In this document: positions 1 through 12,263 of the stretch, piece after piece
How positions within the stretch are numbered: the first letter of the stretch is position 1
How the letters are laid out: the number at the start of each line of letters is the position of its first letter
Assembly (NCBI RefSeq): GCF_910592395.1
Contig: NC_088310.1
Coordinates: 10,299,501 to 10,363,500, forward strand
Length of the DNA: 64,000 nucleotides
Source of the DNA: Lineus longissimus
Taxonomy: Eukaryota > Nemertea > Pilidiophora > Heteronemertea > Lineidae
Direction of reading: 5' to 3'
Program-made: the position numbers and the translations under genes
Notes under the pieces: model-generated
Database searches by the model: none
The model's input: only the letters and a program-made list of their open reading frames with translations
What the model was told of the DNA's origin: nothing

Positions 1-857
1 TGGGAAAACAGTAAAAGCGGCCGGAAATTTTATTTCTGATTTTGAAAGTAGGTATCATTACCTTTATCATGTGCAAGCCACAGCATTCAAAGACCTGCAG
101 TGTTGGAGATATGAGCGTCGATAGAGAGCTCTTCCTAAGCACTGCCCCTAGGTATGCATAATTACTAGGCCTAGCACGACCAAAGTATGAAGTGTTACTC
201 AATGACCTGTTGCAGAATGGAAGATCTCATCAAATACTTCCATCATACAAAGGGGGAAAATCCAGCTATTTTTTTTAGTCTCTGCAGGGGTGCCCAACAT
301 TGACCCAAAAATACACAAAAATAGGGGGAAAAAAGCTAAAACAAGCCCCCTAACTAGGCCTGCCGGCTCGGTTGCTAGTGATTTTTGAGAGTCATCAATT
401 GCTGTGTAATGATGTCTTATTAGTGGAAGGATCTTGCATACCTAATCTCGTTAAAAACGGTTGACCCCCCACCTTGCCACCCTCTGCATGGTGGTATCAT
501 GGACTGACACTTAACTGCTTTAACTCAGGGTTTTTTAAATGGCATAAGAGTGTAAAAACTTGCAAACCCTCATCTTTGCTTTGAAATCGGGTTTGCAACT
601 TGCACTCAAATAGGCAACAGTGCCTATTGAGTTGCCCAGTGAGTTGATCGCCAGTACCAACCGATTTTTATAGGATAAAACAAGAGATACATAGCTTCTA
701 TGACTACAATGTACGTAACTGAAATAACACATTTTTACAGAATGTGGCATTGTCGACAGTTTTTCTCCCCTTAGCCATGTTAGTCCTTAACTTCACAGGG
801 GGTTACCGTTATTGTGCTACTTAACATTTTGCTATGTAGACTTAGCCTAGAACCTAC
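1..857. other. non-coding, nothing recognised
   Basis: No exon with supporting splice sites, RNA gene or clear repeat was seen here. Open frames in this stretch have no recognisable protein character. Confidence 0.4.
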
Positions 858-1018
858 CGGCATTAGTACATCCACTTCATGGAGTAATTTACTGATAGCA
901 TATTCGGAAACCATTTCACCACTGCCCGCAATCTGTGCCTTTTTCCTGAGGTACTTGCTTACCCACTCTCTGACGTATGAATCTGTAGGCATAAAACCGG
1001 TCAGATCCTTAGCAGTTC
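858..1018 (-). CDS. internal exon of an unrecognised gene
   Basis: A 161-nt stretch on the minus strand is open and flanked by good splice signals: acceptor TTTCTCAAACAG before position 1018 and donor GTAGGT after position 858. It begins with two bases of a split codon and ends on a codon boundary. The peptide contains MPTDSYVREWVSKYLRKKAQ followed by a helical, charged stretch (SEYAISKLLHEVDVL). The amphipathic lysine/glutamate-rich composition is typical of real coding sequence. I do not recognise the family. No partner exon was found in the window, so the gene must run off the left edge or across unrecognised exons. It could also be a relic. Confidence 0.4.
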
Positions 1019-1534
1019 CTGTTTGAGAAAAAAGGGTTTTTTTGGTGAAAGCTGAATTGAATGAACAAAATTGCAGGTGGTTTTTACTCTAAAAGAGCAC
1101 AAATCGACTGTGATATCAACTATGCAAGTGCCCCGAATACACTTCTTGAGTTTCTGTTGACTGCAATAGACGTGTTTACCGGTTGGGAGTGATATTACGT
1201 GACCATTCGCTTAAAACCATGCTCACAAACAGCGAGACACGTTTTTACGAATACGAATATACATGTATTCGCGCGATTCTGTTATGAAAACCGATAAATC
1301 ATGATGCCATCGGTTCTACTCTATGCAATGAAATGGGAAAAAGTTTGCATCAAGTTTGTATACGTATACACAGTGTCGTCCATCAAGCTGCTCGTTTGGT
1401 CTCAGAAGCAAGACAGATGGGTTTCAGTGCCAGGTATTTGTTTTGGTAGCCAATTTCATATGCCACTGAACTGAATCCGGCCCATTCATAGTCCAGGAAA
1501 ATGACACGATCTGGAAGGATCAGTCAGAAATAAA
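1019..1534. other. non-coding, nothing recognised
   Basis: AT-rich sequence with no supported gene or repeat match inside the window. Confidence 0.35.
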
Positions 1535-3440
1535 GGCAAATCCAGTGGGTGGGGAGTAACATGGAAATTAGCAATAATAACTCACAGTGTTTAAAACTAG
1601 AATCTATTCTGATTAGTTTCCTTTTATACTTCTAAACAACAAGGTTACAAGTAATACATGTGAAAACTTTGTAGTGTGTGCATGTAGTAGTATTCGGTGG
1701 ATAAGACCCCTTTGATGCAGGCGTGTCAGTTTATAATTGATCATGACCGTGATTTATCTGTCATCCCGCAATCATTTCAGGCTTGGTAACCATTGAAATG
1801 TGATGTTGGTTGGAACAGTGACAGAACATTCCATTCTATTTTATTGTTAGAACTGTCCAAAGTCTATCAGCACAGTTCAACAGTTCTAGAAACTGTTCCA
1901 TACCACATCAAATCCAATGGCTGGGGGGGGGGGGGTGATCGAATGACGTTCGAAAGGGATATGGGGTTCTTCTCTGCGAGATTGCTGCCCTTATCCCGCA
2001 CGCATGGCGTATTTACGCGGTGAAATTTACACCAAATAACACCCGGCTGAAAGCCGTCTGATGACATACTGCACTGGTCGGGATATGATGGAAGGGCAGA
2101 TGATTCATCCACCATACATGTCCCAAACTAAATGTCCCCAACAACTAGAGCAGCAGTTAGAATTATCATGTCTGATGACTGCGCAGCCCGTGGCCAAAAA
2201 AGTTTCATAATCATGTTGCCAAACTGCAGACAAACTCGGTCAAAATTTATATTTTTCCTACAAGATTTAATTGTTTTCCTCTGCAAGGTGAATTACTTTG
2301 ATTTTGTATGCCTATATCTCTGGTAAAATCTTTAACACTGAAAATGACATCTGCCAATTTCTATCGGAGTGACATGATCATACATTATGCTTACATTATG
2401 TTGACAAGACCTATATACAAAACTGTGACCATGTTATCATTATTTTAGCAACAAGCACCTTCTGCGATTACTGGAGTATCTGTCAAGGATGGGCTTTTAA
2501 GAGGCAGAGATACTGGATGAATTTTTCTAAAAATTTTACAAGCCCGAAAATCTGAAATAAAATAAAGCATGCTGCTTGCTAACTTATATCAATGATATAT
2601 CTGGGGTCAGTAGCAAATATTGAATAAATGAAACAGTCTTTCAGGTTCCTAATTATGAGAAACAAATTTTTTTTGTGCAAAGAATAAGCAAATCTATTGA
2701 CTTTTATCTGCCCAAAACATTATCAGAGAGTGAAGAAGGGTCATTGCTAGGACAAGCTGGCATTGCAGAAAAAAATCACGTACATGTAAATATATAGTTT
2801 ATGAGTATGGTGATTTTATTTACAGCTTTTTCAATTTTTTTGATGGGCTTCATCATGAGGTTTTGAAAGGAACCAGTTTTGGAGCCACCTTGCACTGAAG
2901 GCCAATGTACAGACATGGGCATAGGCCTACAAATCGATATGTTAGAGCATGTGTCAAATCTGTGACCTTTCCAGGAATTTCATTAGATACTCATGAAGCA
3001 TGGTGACTCAACAGCCAGCAAGGCCAAGAACAGCAATGTAAGAGCTTGGCGAAATGACATCTTATTCATAATAGCTTTATGCTGCTTGATTGTACAGCTA
3101 ATTAGGCCTACCAGAAATGTAGGTGGTGTGAGGTGGGGACAAAACCTCACAGGAAGTTGGTGGAAGGAGTTATGTGTGTGTTGGTTTAGTGGTATAAATG
3201 CAAATCAATCTATGCGCGCTCTATTGGAATATTCTGGCACTTTGTACTCCCCATGACCATCACACTCACTCACGACCGGCAGTTTTGGCCAAAAACAGAT
3301 GTGCATATATGTCTTCTGGTGAAAGCATTTCTTGATAATGTTTAAATTGCCCATTACAATCCTTCAAAAACTGCGACCGCCAGGTAGGTGTTGAAAAGTG
3401 ACAATTTCGTTCAAAAATTGAGAAAACGCAAGCAAGAGGT
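1535..3440. repeat. interspersed repeat A, copy 1
   Basis: Long stretches match a second copy at about 6350-7405 in the same orientation: 1535-1866 matches 6355-6660, and 2553-3265 matches 6680-7405. Copy 1 has about 690 bp (about 1867-2552) that copy 2 lacks, so one copy has an insertion or the other a deletion. The distal part, about 3268-3440, matches sequence at 8222-8280 and 12696-12840, on the two sides of a transposon. No coding capacity was recognised, so this looks like a non-autonomous element or a segmental duplication. Confidence 0.65.
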
Positions 3441-3665
3441 TGTTTTGAACTCATCTATTTTTGGTACTTTGCAATAGTAATGACTTGATGATACATTTAT
3501 GTTGAAGGTGCAACATGAGTCTAAAACCCAGGGGCACAAATCCGGGCAAATTAACATCTGGTGTACGCAATCGCAGTCTTATAGGCAAAGACCTCTTTAG
3601 ATATAAATTTCCGTATTATAAGTGATATTATTTTAATTGACTTATTCACACTGGGATAAGCTTAC

Positions 3666-4673
3666 CGTTTCCAGACTGATATACCAAGTTCGTAATATTG
3701 ATATCGTTATAGCAGAATACGGGCTTCATGTTCAGCTTGACCCATATCTTCTCTATATTCTTAACTTCTTCAAGAAGTGTCTCGTAGGTAGGTATTCTCG
3801 AATGAAACCTGGAAAGGGACAGTCATACAATCTTTAAAATCATCCTTCAATTAATCAAGTGCTAATCCCCCCCCCCCCCCCCCCAAAAAGAGGGGACCCC
3901 TCGCTGAATAAGCTTTCTAGAGAGTTATATGAAGAGGAACCAGCTTCTCAGATCACTAGTTACAGCCACTTATAGGCAATCGTCTTACCTGATAGGGTAT
4001 TGTTTTTAAAGGTTTTAGGTTTTGCATGTGGTAAAATCCTGCATTATAATCTTTTATTTAGTCCATTTGCTGAAATTGAAAATGTGAATGCTTTCTTACA
4101 TGTACATGTATATGAAGATATTTCAAAACTTATCTTAAATCTTGATCTAAATCAGGAAATTCCTTCGGCCAGTCCTGCAGTAGCTTGTACATATACATAA
4201 CAGACTTGTTAATCCATGTATCAAGTCCTGAGTTTATGGCTGCTTGCTGGACACGTGGGTCGTGCCATCTCAACATTTCATCAATGATGAGGCTGAAAAT
4301 ATACAGGAAACACCCAATTTAATTTCAAAACCAACAGCAAAGATGATCGATTTTGCAGCTTATTTGAAAGAACGAGTCAGCATGGTTCGTATACTTACTC
4401 AACGAGGTACATGTATTTAGCTTTGTGGTCATCACAATCCCATTCAAAAGTTCGACCATTTAGGAAATCGTAACATAGACCTGTTTTGAAGCTACACAGT
4501 AACTTCGGTCCTAGGCCCAATCGGGATAATAATGCCGTGCATTCCTTTTCTTTCTGTCTATCATGAAGCAAAGAAAACGATTCGCCGAAGATTCTGATCG
4601 TAACTCCTGGGTTTTCGGTATCGGAGGGGTCACGACATAAAAGAAGCCGATTCACAAAGCCGCCCTCCATGAA
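3666..4673 (-). CDS. choline/ethanolamine kinase-like gene, partial (3 exons)
   Basis: Three minus-strand exons join in frame: 4399-4673, 4134-4292 and 3666-3808. Choline/ethanolamine kinases phosphorylate choline or ethanolamine with ATP in the Kennedy pathway. Exon 1 reads FMEGGFVNRLLLC, then VTIRIFGESFSLLHDRQKE and LGPKLLCSFKTGLCYDFLNG, matching the N-lobe pattern of the family (nucleotide-binding strands, then 'G.gPkly..F.nG..yef..G'). Exon 3 carries PVFCYNDINITNLVYQSG, the equivalent of the catalytic-loop CHND....N motif. Two oddities: the loop His is Tyr, and the donor after exon 2 reads AAG|ATAAGT instead of AAG|GTAAGT. The first exon and the C-terminal exons (with the Mg-binding D.EY motif) were not found. 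This is either a divergent paralogue or a decaying gene. Ethanolamine versus choline preference cannot be told. Confidence 0.7.
3868..3885. repeat. poly-C tract
   Basis: An uninterrupted C run of about 18 bases, one of about ten such runs in the window. Confidence 0.9.
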
Positions 4674-4934
4674 CTGGAAAAGAGGGCATATTTTAGAAAT
4701 AATTAAAATCGCGATATGCACTATAAAACGGTACTGATAGAAGGCCTAGGCCTCATTCTACGGAGAACATTGAGATAAGTACGACGAAACCAAAGCTGTC
4801 AGGGAGGTATAGAGCCGTCGTCACTGACTTTCAAACAAGGAAGAAGTGATGCGCCGGCCGGGAATCGAATAAGTGATTTTTGAATTGGCAGGCATTTTGT
4901 AAGTCCTTAAAGGACCATTGGCACTATTAAGGGC

Positions 4935-5130
4935 AATATTACCCAGCTATCGGCTGCCCAGTCACCTCCTGTTCTACATTAGTAGTTTCGATCAACAAAT
5001 TGCACAAAAAAGGAAAAATTCCAAATCAGACTGAATTATCGCGCTATTCCGATGTTGACTCCGATTTGACTCGAGTTAGCTCTCCACGCATCGACTCTTT
5101 CCACCACGTGGAACGATGCACTATAAATCG
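4935..5130. repeat. interspersed repeat E, copy 1
   Basis: This segment (GGCTGCCCAGTCACCTCCT onward, through a CACGTGGAA motif) is similar to 35062-35235 in the same orientation, with scattered mismatches. The second copy lies in an intron of the PLC-like gene. No coding capacity is evident. Confidence 0.6.
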
Positions 5131-6034
5131 TTTCCTGGGGCTAGGATCTACCCCTTGACGTCATGGTACTGATATAGATTTTTCCGACGTCACGCTGGTG
5201 GCGCACGATGACCCCGCAGAGCTCTAAGAGCTGAAAGAAAATGGAAAAGCATTAAACACGTTCAGAAAAATAGTTTACTGATGAACCATAGGAAGAACAA
5301 TTAACATACTGCAATAAAAAAGCCGACCATTCCTTTAAGCTAGGCACATAATCCGACACTACCTTAATGTGTTTCTTCAAATGAAACGTAAAGGTTAGTT
5401 GCAATTAGTTCCTATGCCAGAACAAGCAAAATAACCAACCATATAGTGGTAGGAAACTTAGGATGGACCCCTCTAGTCCCTGTTAAAAGAAAAAAATAAA
5501 ACACGTTTGTCAGGACCATGTAAAGAATGTGTTGGAGACAGACATGAAAAGTATACTGAGTGACTTTTATTCAACACGACCACATTGGGCGGGAAAAAAG
5601 GGTTTCCAGCAACAATAGACCTACCCGATCATTTTTGCTGGTGCAATTGACGTTGTCCGATCAGGAGTGTATTATATACACCCCTCTTAAATTCGTTTAC
5701 GATGAGATTTAGGTCCACTGTGGTCTGATAAATATCAATTCGCTTTCGCACCGTGCTTGAAATTAAGATAATGATGATAGGCCCGAAATGTTGCAAATGT
5801 ATGCACGAAAGATGCAGCGTAGATAATTTGAGTATTTACAAGAAAGGACCATGAAAAAAAGGAAGTGGGGGGAAAACACCGCCAACCGCCTACGGAACAG
5901 AGGTGCACCCATCACCTGCCAAACCGGGTATGGCAGCATAGCAATATTAGCCGTATCAGTGATACGCATAATTAACTGCCGAAAGTGCCTGAATTAAGAC
6001 ATCACCTTCAAAATAGGCAAGAGTGCCTTTTTAG

Positions 6035-6175
6035 GTTACAACAAAGACGGATTAGTTCAAAAAACCTTTAACGTAAAAACCAGAAATATAACCTTTCTTT
6101 CGGCTGCTGTAGATCAGGCACCAGTCTACCGATTCAGACGACTCGTGTACCACGGAGCTGCATTTGCTCTTTACT
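6035..6175 (+). repeat. dispersed repeat C, copy 1 (possibly coding relic)
   Basis: This copy pairs with 52355-52500, same orientation. Both read in one frame with a conserved peptide, FLSAAVDQ.PV.RFRR..YH, preceded by QK and RNI. The conserved frame suggests a shared coding exon or transposon ORF rather than pure non-coding repeat. Family not recognised. Confidence 0.45.
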
Positions 6176-6349
6176 ACCCCAATGGCATTTACTTCTTAGT
6201 CTTTCAGTTAAGTAATTCATCACCATGTTGCATTATGTGTACAGCTGTTTTTACAACTGAGCCCAATTTTGAGGGAATGGTCCTGTTGTGTTCTTTTATC
6301 CCCCTATTTGCCGCAAGTGTACACACAAATGAATAAGTTGCCATGGTAG

Positions 6350-7405
6350 AGCTTACGCCAATCCAGTGGGTGGGTATTAATATGGAAATTAGCAATAATA
6401 ACTCACAGTGTTTAAAACTAGAATCTACTTTGATTAGTTTCCTTTTGTACTTCTCAACAACATGGTTGCAAGTAATACATGTGAAAACGTTGTAGTGTGT
6501 GCATGAAGTAGTATTCGGTGGATAAGACACCTTTGATGCAGGCGTGTCAGTTTATAATTTATCATGACCGTGATCTATCTGTCATCCCGCAATCATTTCA
6601 GGCCAGGTAACCATTGAAATGTGATTCCTTTCTATTGTATTGTTAGAACTGTCCAAAGTCTATGGTCCTAAAATAATATGAAATAAAATAAAGAATGATG
6701 TTTGCTAACTTATCAAAAATATATCTGGGTCAGTAACAAATATTGAATAAATGAAACAATCTTTGAGGTTGACAAATCTTTCTAATTATGAGAAACAAAA
6801 GAATTTTTTGGTGCAAAGAATAAGCAAACCTGTTGACTTTCTCTGCCCAAAACCTTATCAATGCGTGAATAAGGGTCATTGCTAGGGCAAGCTGTCATTT
6901 TGCAGAAAAAAATCACCTACATGTAGATAGTTTATGAGTAAGTGGTGATTTTATTTGCAGCTTTTTCAATTTTTCTAATGGGCTTAATCATGAGGTTTTG
7001 AAAGGAACCAGTTTTGGACCCAACTTGCACTGAGGGCTAATGTACGGACATGGGAATAGGCCTACAAATTTATATGTTAAAGCATATGATAAATCTGTGG
7101 CCTTTCCAGGAATTTTATTAGATAATCCTGAAGTATGGTGACTTTTGACAGCCAGCATGGCCACGAACAGCGTTGTTAGAGCTTGGTGAAATGACATGTT
7201 ATTCATATTACATGACTTTTCCATTCATCGATGGTTTGCAAACTTTATGCCACTTGTATAGCCGATAAGGCCTACCAGCAATCTTACAGCAAGTTGGTGG
7301 GAGAAGTTACGTGCGTTGGTGTCGTGGTATATATGCAAATCAATCTATGGGCGCTCTATTGGAATATTTGGCACTTTGTACTCCTCATGACCATCACACT
7401 CACTC
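6350..7405. repeat. interspersed repeat A, copy 2
   Basis: Second copy of the repeat at 1535-3265, colinear but lacking about 690 bp near 6663. Both end near CATGACCATCACACTCACTC. Confidence 0.65.
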
Positions 7406-7439
7406 ATTGTCGCGGCAATGATATATTTAGTCGTTGATA

Positions 7440-8200
7440 ATCATGCCGTGGCTTGTTTCATCCACCCTTAAATTACCGGAAGACAACACCAACAAGCTTG
7501 ATTTCATTTCCCATCTATTCACCACGTAATAAACTGAAAGATACAATAATTGAACAACAACTAAGTACATATTCGTAACAACAAAGAGACAATCGTGGAA
7601 GACAATAGTACATCCACCAGGAGGACAGGAAAACCTGTCACAACACTGTCCTCAAGGAAGTGGAGACACCTGACGATTGAATATTGAACTAAAATATTCA
7701 TAAAATAGACTGAGATAATGCTACTAAAGTCCACATTGCTGCCCCAAAACTTGATGTTAACTACAAACAAAATTATTAAGATGAAGAGCTCCAATACCGA
7801 GCTACCTCACAGAGACGATAGATTGAACACATCACGATATAATCAAGTACTAGCCAGGTTGAGATGTCCGAAGTGGTGTAATGAAAGAAATGTCACCGAG
7901 AATATTAAATCTATACTTGATCTAAAAAACAAGCCACTAAGTTCTCCTAAGTTCTTGTCATCACAGTAAAGGAAATTATTTCTATTCTAGACATATTAGT
8001 TACCTTTGTAAGGCCCTTAAATTCTCTATAAAACTTTCGGGGATGAGGCAAATTCACCCATTTGATGGACCAAAAATATGGAAGATTCTGGATCTTAACA
8101 ATGGCGGCAAAAGCGATAACACGAGGAGAAAATGGGTGGAGCCATCTACAAAGCTTAAAGGCTGGCTACAACCAGTAAAAACAAGATTCACCCAGAAACA
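7440..8200. other. non-coding, nothing firmly recognised
   Basis: An 83-codon frame at 7718-7969 (plus) is lysine- and serine-rich with no recognisable domain or splice context. The end of the stretch runs into repeat A-related sequence. Confidence 0.3.
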
Positions 8201-8489
8201 GACTGGCCACAGTCACACTCATGACAGGCAGTTTTGGCCAAAAACAGATGTGTATATATGTCTTCTGGTGAAAGCATTCCTTAAAGGGTAACTTGTGTCA
8301 AATTTCACCATATAATGTTTTAGCTGTTTTTAACAAATGACTACGTCACTTTCTCATAAATCGGTAAGGTTTTCGAATCGAAATGCACATTTTCTAGAAA
8401 TTGATGGTTTTAATCCCGCCCGGACGGCTCGCTTCGATGCCGTTGAAATCGCGCTACGCCGACGACGTTTTCGTTGATGACGTCACAAA

Positions 8490-10365
8490 GGAATAGAGAG
8501 GTACATCCCACAAAAGACCACTAGACCATCCAACAAAAAACCCTGGATCACCAGAGAGATAGTAAAGCTCCTCAAGAAGGCAAAACACCTCAACAAGAAG
8601 AGGCAGAAACAGCCCAGCCACAAGTCAACCCATGAACATCAGCAACTGAGGTCGACCATCCAGCGCAAGATACGCCAAGCTTACTGGGCGTACCTCAATA
8701 AGATCCTAACCCCAGAAACCGACAGCAACGAAGATCACAGCAAAGCTAATAAGCGATTCTGGGGGCTGATCAAGCACACTAAAAGGGACAGTGTGGGCAT
8801 ACCAGCACTTCGTGATGACCAGGGCCATACAGTAATGGACAGCAAAGGCAAAGCAGAAGTGCTAAACAAGAAATTCCAATCTGTCTTCAATAAGATCACG
8901 CCCCGTCCCCTAAACAGACATGCAAAAACATCATCGGACTTGAGAAGAAAAAGAAGATGGCAAACATCTTGATAACACCTAACGGTGTTCTCAAACTCCT
9001 GCAGGGCCTCAAACCAAACAAGGCTGCCGGCCCCAACCAGCTGAGCCCCAGGGTACTGCAAGCCATAGCAAGTCACATCGCCCCAACCCTCCAAGATATC
9101 TTCCAGAAATCGCTTGACTCTGGTGACATCCCAAAGGACTGGAAGGAAGCAAACATTGCCCCAGTATTCAAGAAAGGCAGGAAAGACGACCCAGGGAACT
9201 ACCGCCCAATCTCCCTCACCTGCATCTGTAGCAAGCTCCTGGAACACATCATCACCAGCCAAATGATGCAACACCTTGAGGAGAATGACATCCTACATGA
9301 GAAGCAACATGGCTTCAGAAGCAAGCGCTCATGCGAAACCCAGCTGATCGAATTCATAGACGAAGCCCATAGAGCAAGGAAACGCATTGATGCCATCGTC
9401 ATGGATTTCAGCAAGGCTTTCGATAAGGTCTCCCACACCCATATCCTACTCAAACTGGAAAGGTACGGGATTTCCTCACAGGTCAGAGAATGGATTAAGA
9501 GGTTCCTCACTGACCGTTCTCAGAGAGTAGTCGTCGAAGAGGAAATGTCAAACCCTAGACCAATAACATCAGGTGTTCCCCAAGGATCTGTCATTGGACC
9601 AGCCTTGTTCCTAGTCTACATCAATGACCTCCTGGAAAGCGTGAAGTCACAAATACGCCTATTTGCAGACGACACCATCATATACAGGGTTATCAGAAAT
9701 GCAACAGATGAACAACAACTGCAACAAGACCTCCGATCCCTTGAGACCTGGGAGAGAGAATGGATGATGGAGTTCCATCCGCAGAAATGCGTAGTCATCA
9801 GCATAACCAGAGGAAGAAATCCATCCCACCTAGAATACTACCTGCATGGCCACCGGCTGGACTCAGTTGACTCTGCAAAGTATCTTGGACTAACCATAAC
9901 AAAAGACCTGAGGTGGAACAAACACACCATCAGCACCACCAAGAAGGCAAACTCCACCCTAGCTTTTCTACGAAGGAACATCAGGACCCCGAACCAGGAA
10001 GTCAAGACACTGGCCTTTAAGACCTTAATACGACCCAAACTTGAATATGCTGCCCCGGTGTGGGACCCACACACTGCACAAATGAAACGCCAGGTCGAAA
10101 TGGTCCAGCGTAGAGCAGCGAGATGGGTTACCCGGCGATACAACAACACCTCAAGTGTCACTGACATGCTCCAAACACTTGGGTAGGTAACATTAGAGGA
10201 AAGAAGACGTCAATCCCGAGTAATCATGATGTACAAGATCCTGCACCACCACGTAAAAATCGAACACATCCTTGCCAGGGCCACCAGACTCCCCGAGAAC
10301 ACGGTCTCTGCCAAGACCCTCGACTCCTTCAGGCACAACCTGCTGAGGGAGCCAGTCCAACCATA
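8490..10365 (+). pseudogene. non-LTR retrotransposon, 5'-truncated RT (CR1/Jockey-like)
   Basis: A truncated LINE with the endonuclease-RT linker and most of the reverse transcriptase. Coding similarity starts near 8490 (GIERYIPQK, then KPWITREIVKLLKKAKHL). A frameshift lies near 8900-8940, after which a long frame runs from about 8957 to 10183. RT motifs are visible: PVFKKGRKDDPGNYRPISL, KQHGFRSKRSCETQL, AIVMDFSKAFDKVSH, SGVPQGSVIGPALF, the catalytic FADDTIIY, and AKYLGLTITKDLRWN. At 10184 a TAG replaces the Trp codon of the usual LGW.TLEERR motif. The frame continues to a second stop near 10363, with an apparent internal deletion before LPENTVSAKTLDSFRHN. It is therefore 5'-truncated, frameshifted, has a premature stop and is internally deleted. 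The clade call is by motif style only. Confidence 0.9.
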
Positions 10366-11400
10366 GCCAGGCCACGTGATCGAATGTTTTTATCCTGCAC
10401 CTTGAACTACCTTTTATCCAACTGCGAGTTTAACACCAGCACCTTTTACCGATGACAAAGATTTTAAACGCATGCGCCTGGACGTAAAAGTCTCTATAGA
10501 CTGTGTTCCAGTATTGAAAAGAAGAAGCCACAACATGAACATTTTCGAGGTCGCGGTGGTTTACATTCCCGCGAAAAAAAAATCTCATTCGTTTGGGCAG
10601 AGACATGTATTCATCCACAGGCGGAAGTGTAGCACATTCCATGCTATTGAACAGAAATCCAAAAATCAAAACTGATATGTAATGTGCAGGCCAATCCATA
10701 GGGCCTAGTGTTGTATGTGATATACTTCATGCCTATGAACTGTACTATAAGTTGATGTAGGGCCTTACATGCAGTCAGATTCAGAATTAGTCATTTTATT
10801 TCAGACTCTTTTACTGGTTGCAGTATCCTGCAAGACCCGAGTCCTGTTAGTTCGCTTCGCAATCTCATTGAGGCACAGATGCATCAGATCACTCTTCAAG
10901 GACAAGGCTGTAGGCCTATCGGCACGATACCTCCTTATTGAGAATGTGACCAAATTAACATCTATTATCTGTTGAGATGGATTCATAACAAAGCATGTGA
11001 ACATTTTTTCTCTCTTTTTAATGAATAAAACATATTTGCTGGATTTCAACGCATTCACAGAGTATAAGTGCAGACCCTTGGGGCATTGGGCACCAGAGCC
11101 AATGATAACATGTGCCACTATATTGTTATTTCTGATTACATATATAGTCCTTGTATAAAACAAACAGTGCTCCATAGTATTAAGTCATATTTGACAAATT
11201 ATTAGCTCTTGAGTTTGGTTTAGCTTCATAATGAAAAGGTGGGCGCGGCACATTCAGATATAGCTTTGAGTAGATGAACTCCTCAAATTTCTTTAAAAGT
11301 CAATATCATATAAAACTTTCTGTTGCAGACTGTTGTGAACATCTAGGGGAATCTGGAAATGGCAGAAATTCTGATCTGGGGTCAAAACTGGCTCACTACT

Positions 11401-11910
11401 AGGGCAGAGACATGTATTCATCCACAGGCGGAAGTGTGGCACTGACACATAGTCCGTACTGAACTGTAAAAATGTGGTAAATACATGACACATAGTCCGT
11501 ACTGAACTGTGAAAATGTGGTAAATACATGACTGTGATGGGTGAAAGTTGATTTATTCTTCAATCTTTGGTGGATTCTTAATCTACAGAGCCAGGCCATA
11601 ACAGGGATATACTTTTTGATAATTAATTTAAGGAAATATTGTCTCACTGGCCAGTTTAGAACTTGTATTCTAATAGGCCCATATCAGTCCGCGAGTGACG
11701 ATTTGATGGCAATGCTGTACACAAATCAATTTTTCTCAGGTAATCGGTATTGGAATGTTTTGAATTTTTACTATCATTTCGGTAAAAGCCTCTTCATAAC
11801 ACATATAAAATTTGGTGGGAATTAAAACACCCTTGGTGTACTTTTTTCACCAACCTATGTTCATTAAAATGTACACAGAATGTACACGCTGGCTAATAGA
11901 GGTCTCTGGC
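11401..11910. repeat. interspersed repeat B, copy 1
   Basis: About 500 bp nearly identical to 57802-58262, starting GGGCAGAGACATGTATT and ending CTAATAGAGGTCTCTGGCC. Copy 1 has a partial internal duplication of about 50 bp (ACACATAGTCCGTACTGAAC occurs twice). A fragment of its start also occurs at 10597-10640. Non-coding. Confidence 0.75.
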
Positions 11911-12050
11911 CATTTATTTACAACTGCCATTGACCATTGACATTCCATCCTGTCCTTACACAATATATACACGATAAGAACTGAAGATTATGGAGAAGAA
12001 GAAGAAAAGAGTTATCGGGTGGCGTTGTGCTGCGATGTTTTGCGGCAACA

Positions 12051-12263
12051 CCAGCAAAACTGAAGGTGTTGGGGTTTTCCGCTGACCTGACCCTATCAAA
12101 GAACCGGGCCGTCACCGTGAAGTTCGAGTTAGGAGGTCACCAGCCGGTGGTTCATCTTCTACTCCTTGATGCTCCGCCGGAACACAACTTCGAGAACCAA
12201 CTCCAAATTCATCTGCCGTTGGGGGTCTTCCAGCACATTTGGAAAAAATCTCGAAGTAACGAG
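12051..12263 (+). CDS. exon-like open stretch, unrecognised
   Basis: An open frame reading AKLKVLGFSADLTLSKNRA, then a strand-rich segment (HQPVVHLLLLDAPPEHNF) and LPLGVFQHIWKKSRSNE, ends exactly at a donor-like GAG|GTAAGG. GC-rich wobble positions contrast with the AT-rich surroundings, suggesting a coding history. It lies inside the TTAA-flanked transposon, so it may be a captured host exon or a remnant of the element's own gene. Acceptor choice is uncertain (CACCAG near 12050). Family not recognised. Confidence 0.3.

Noticed and set aside
8735-9274. 179-codon minus-strand frame
   Set aside because: Shadow of the reverse transcriptase on the opposite strand.
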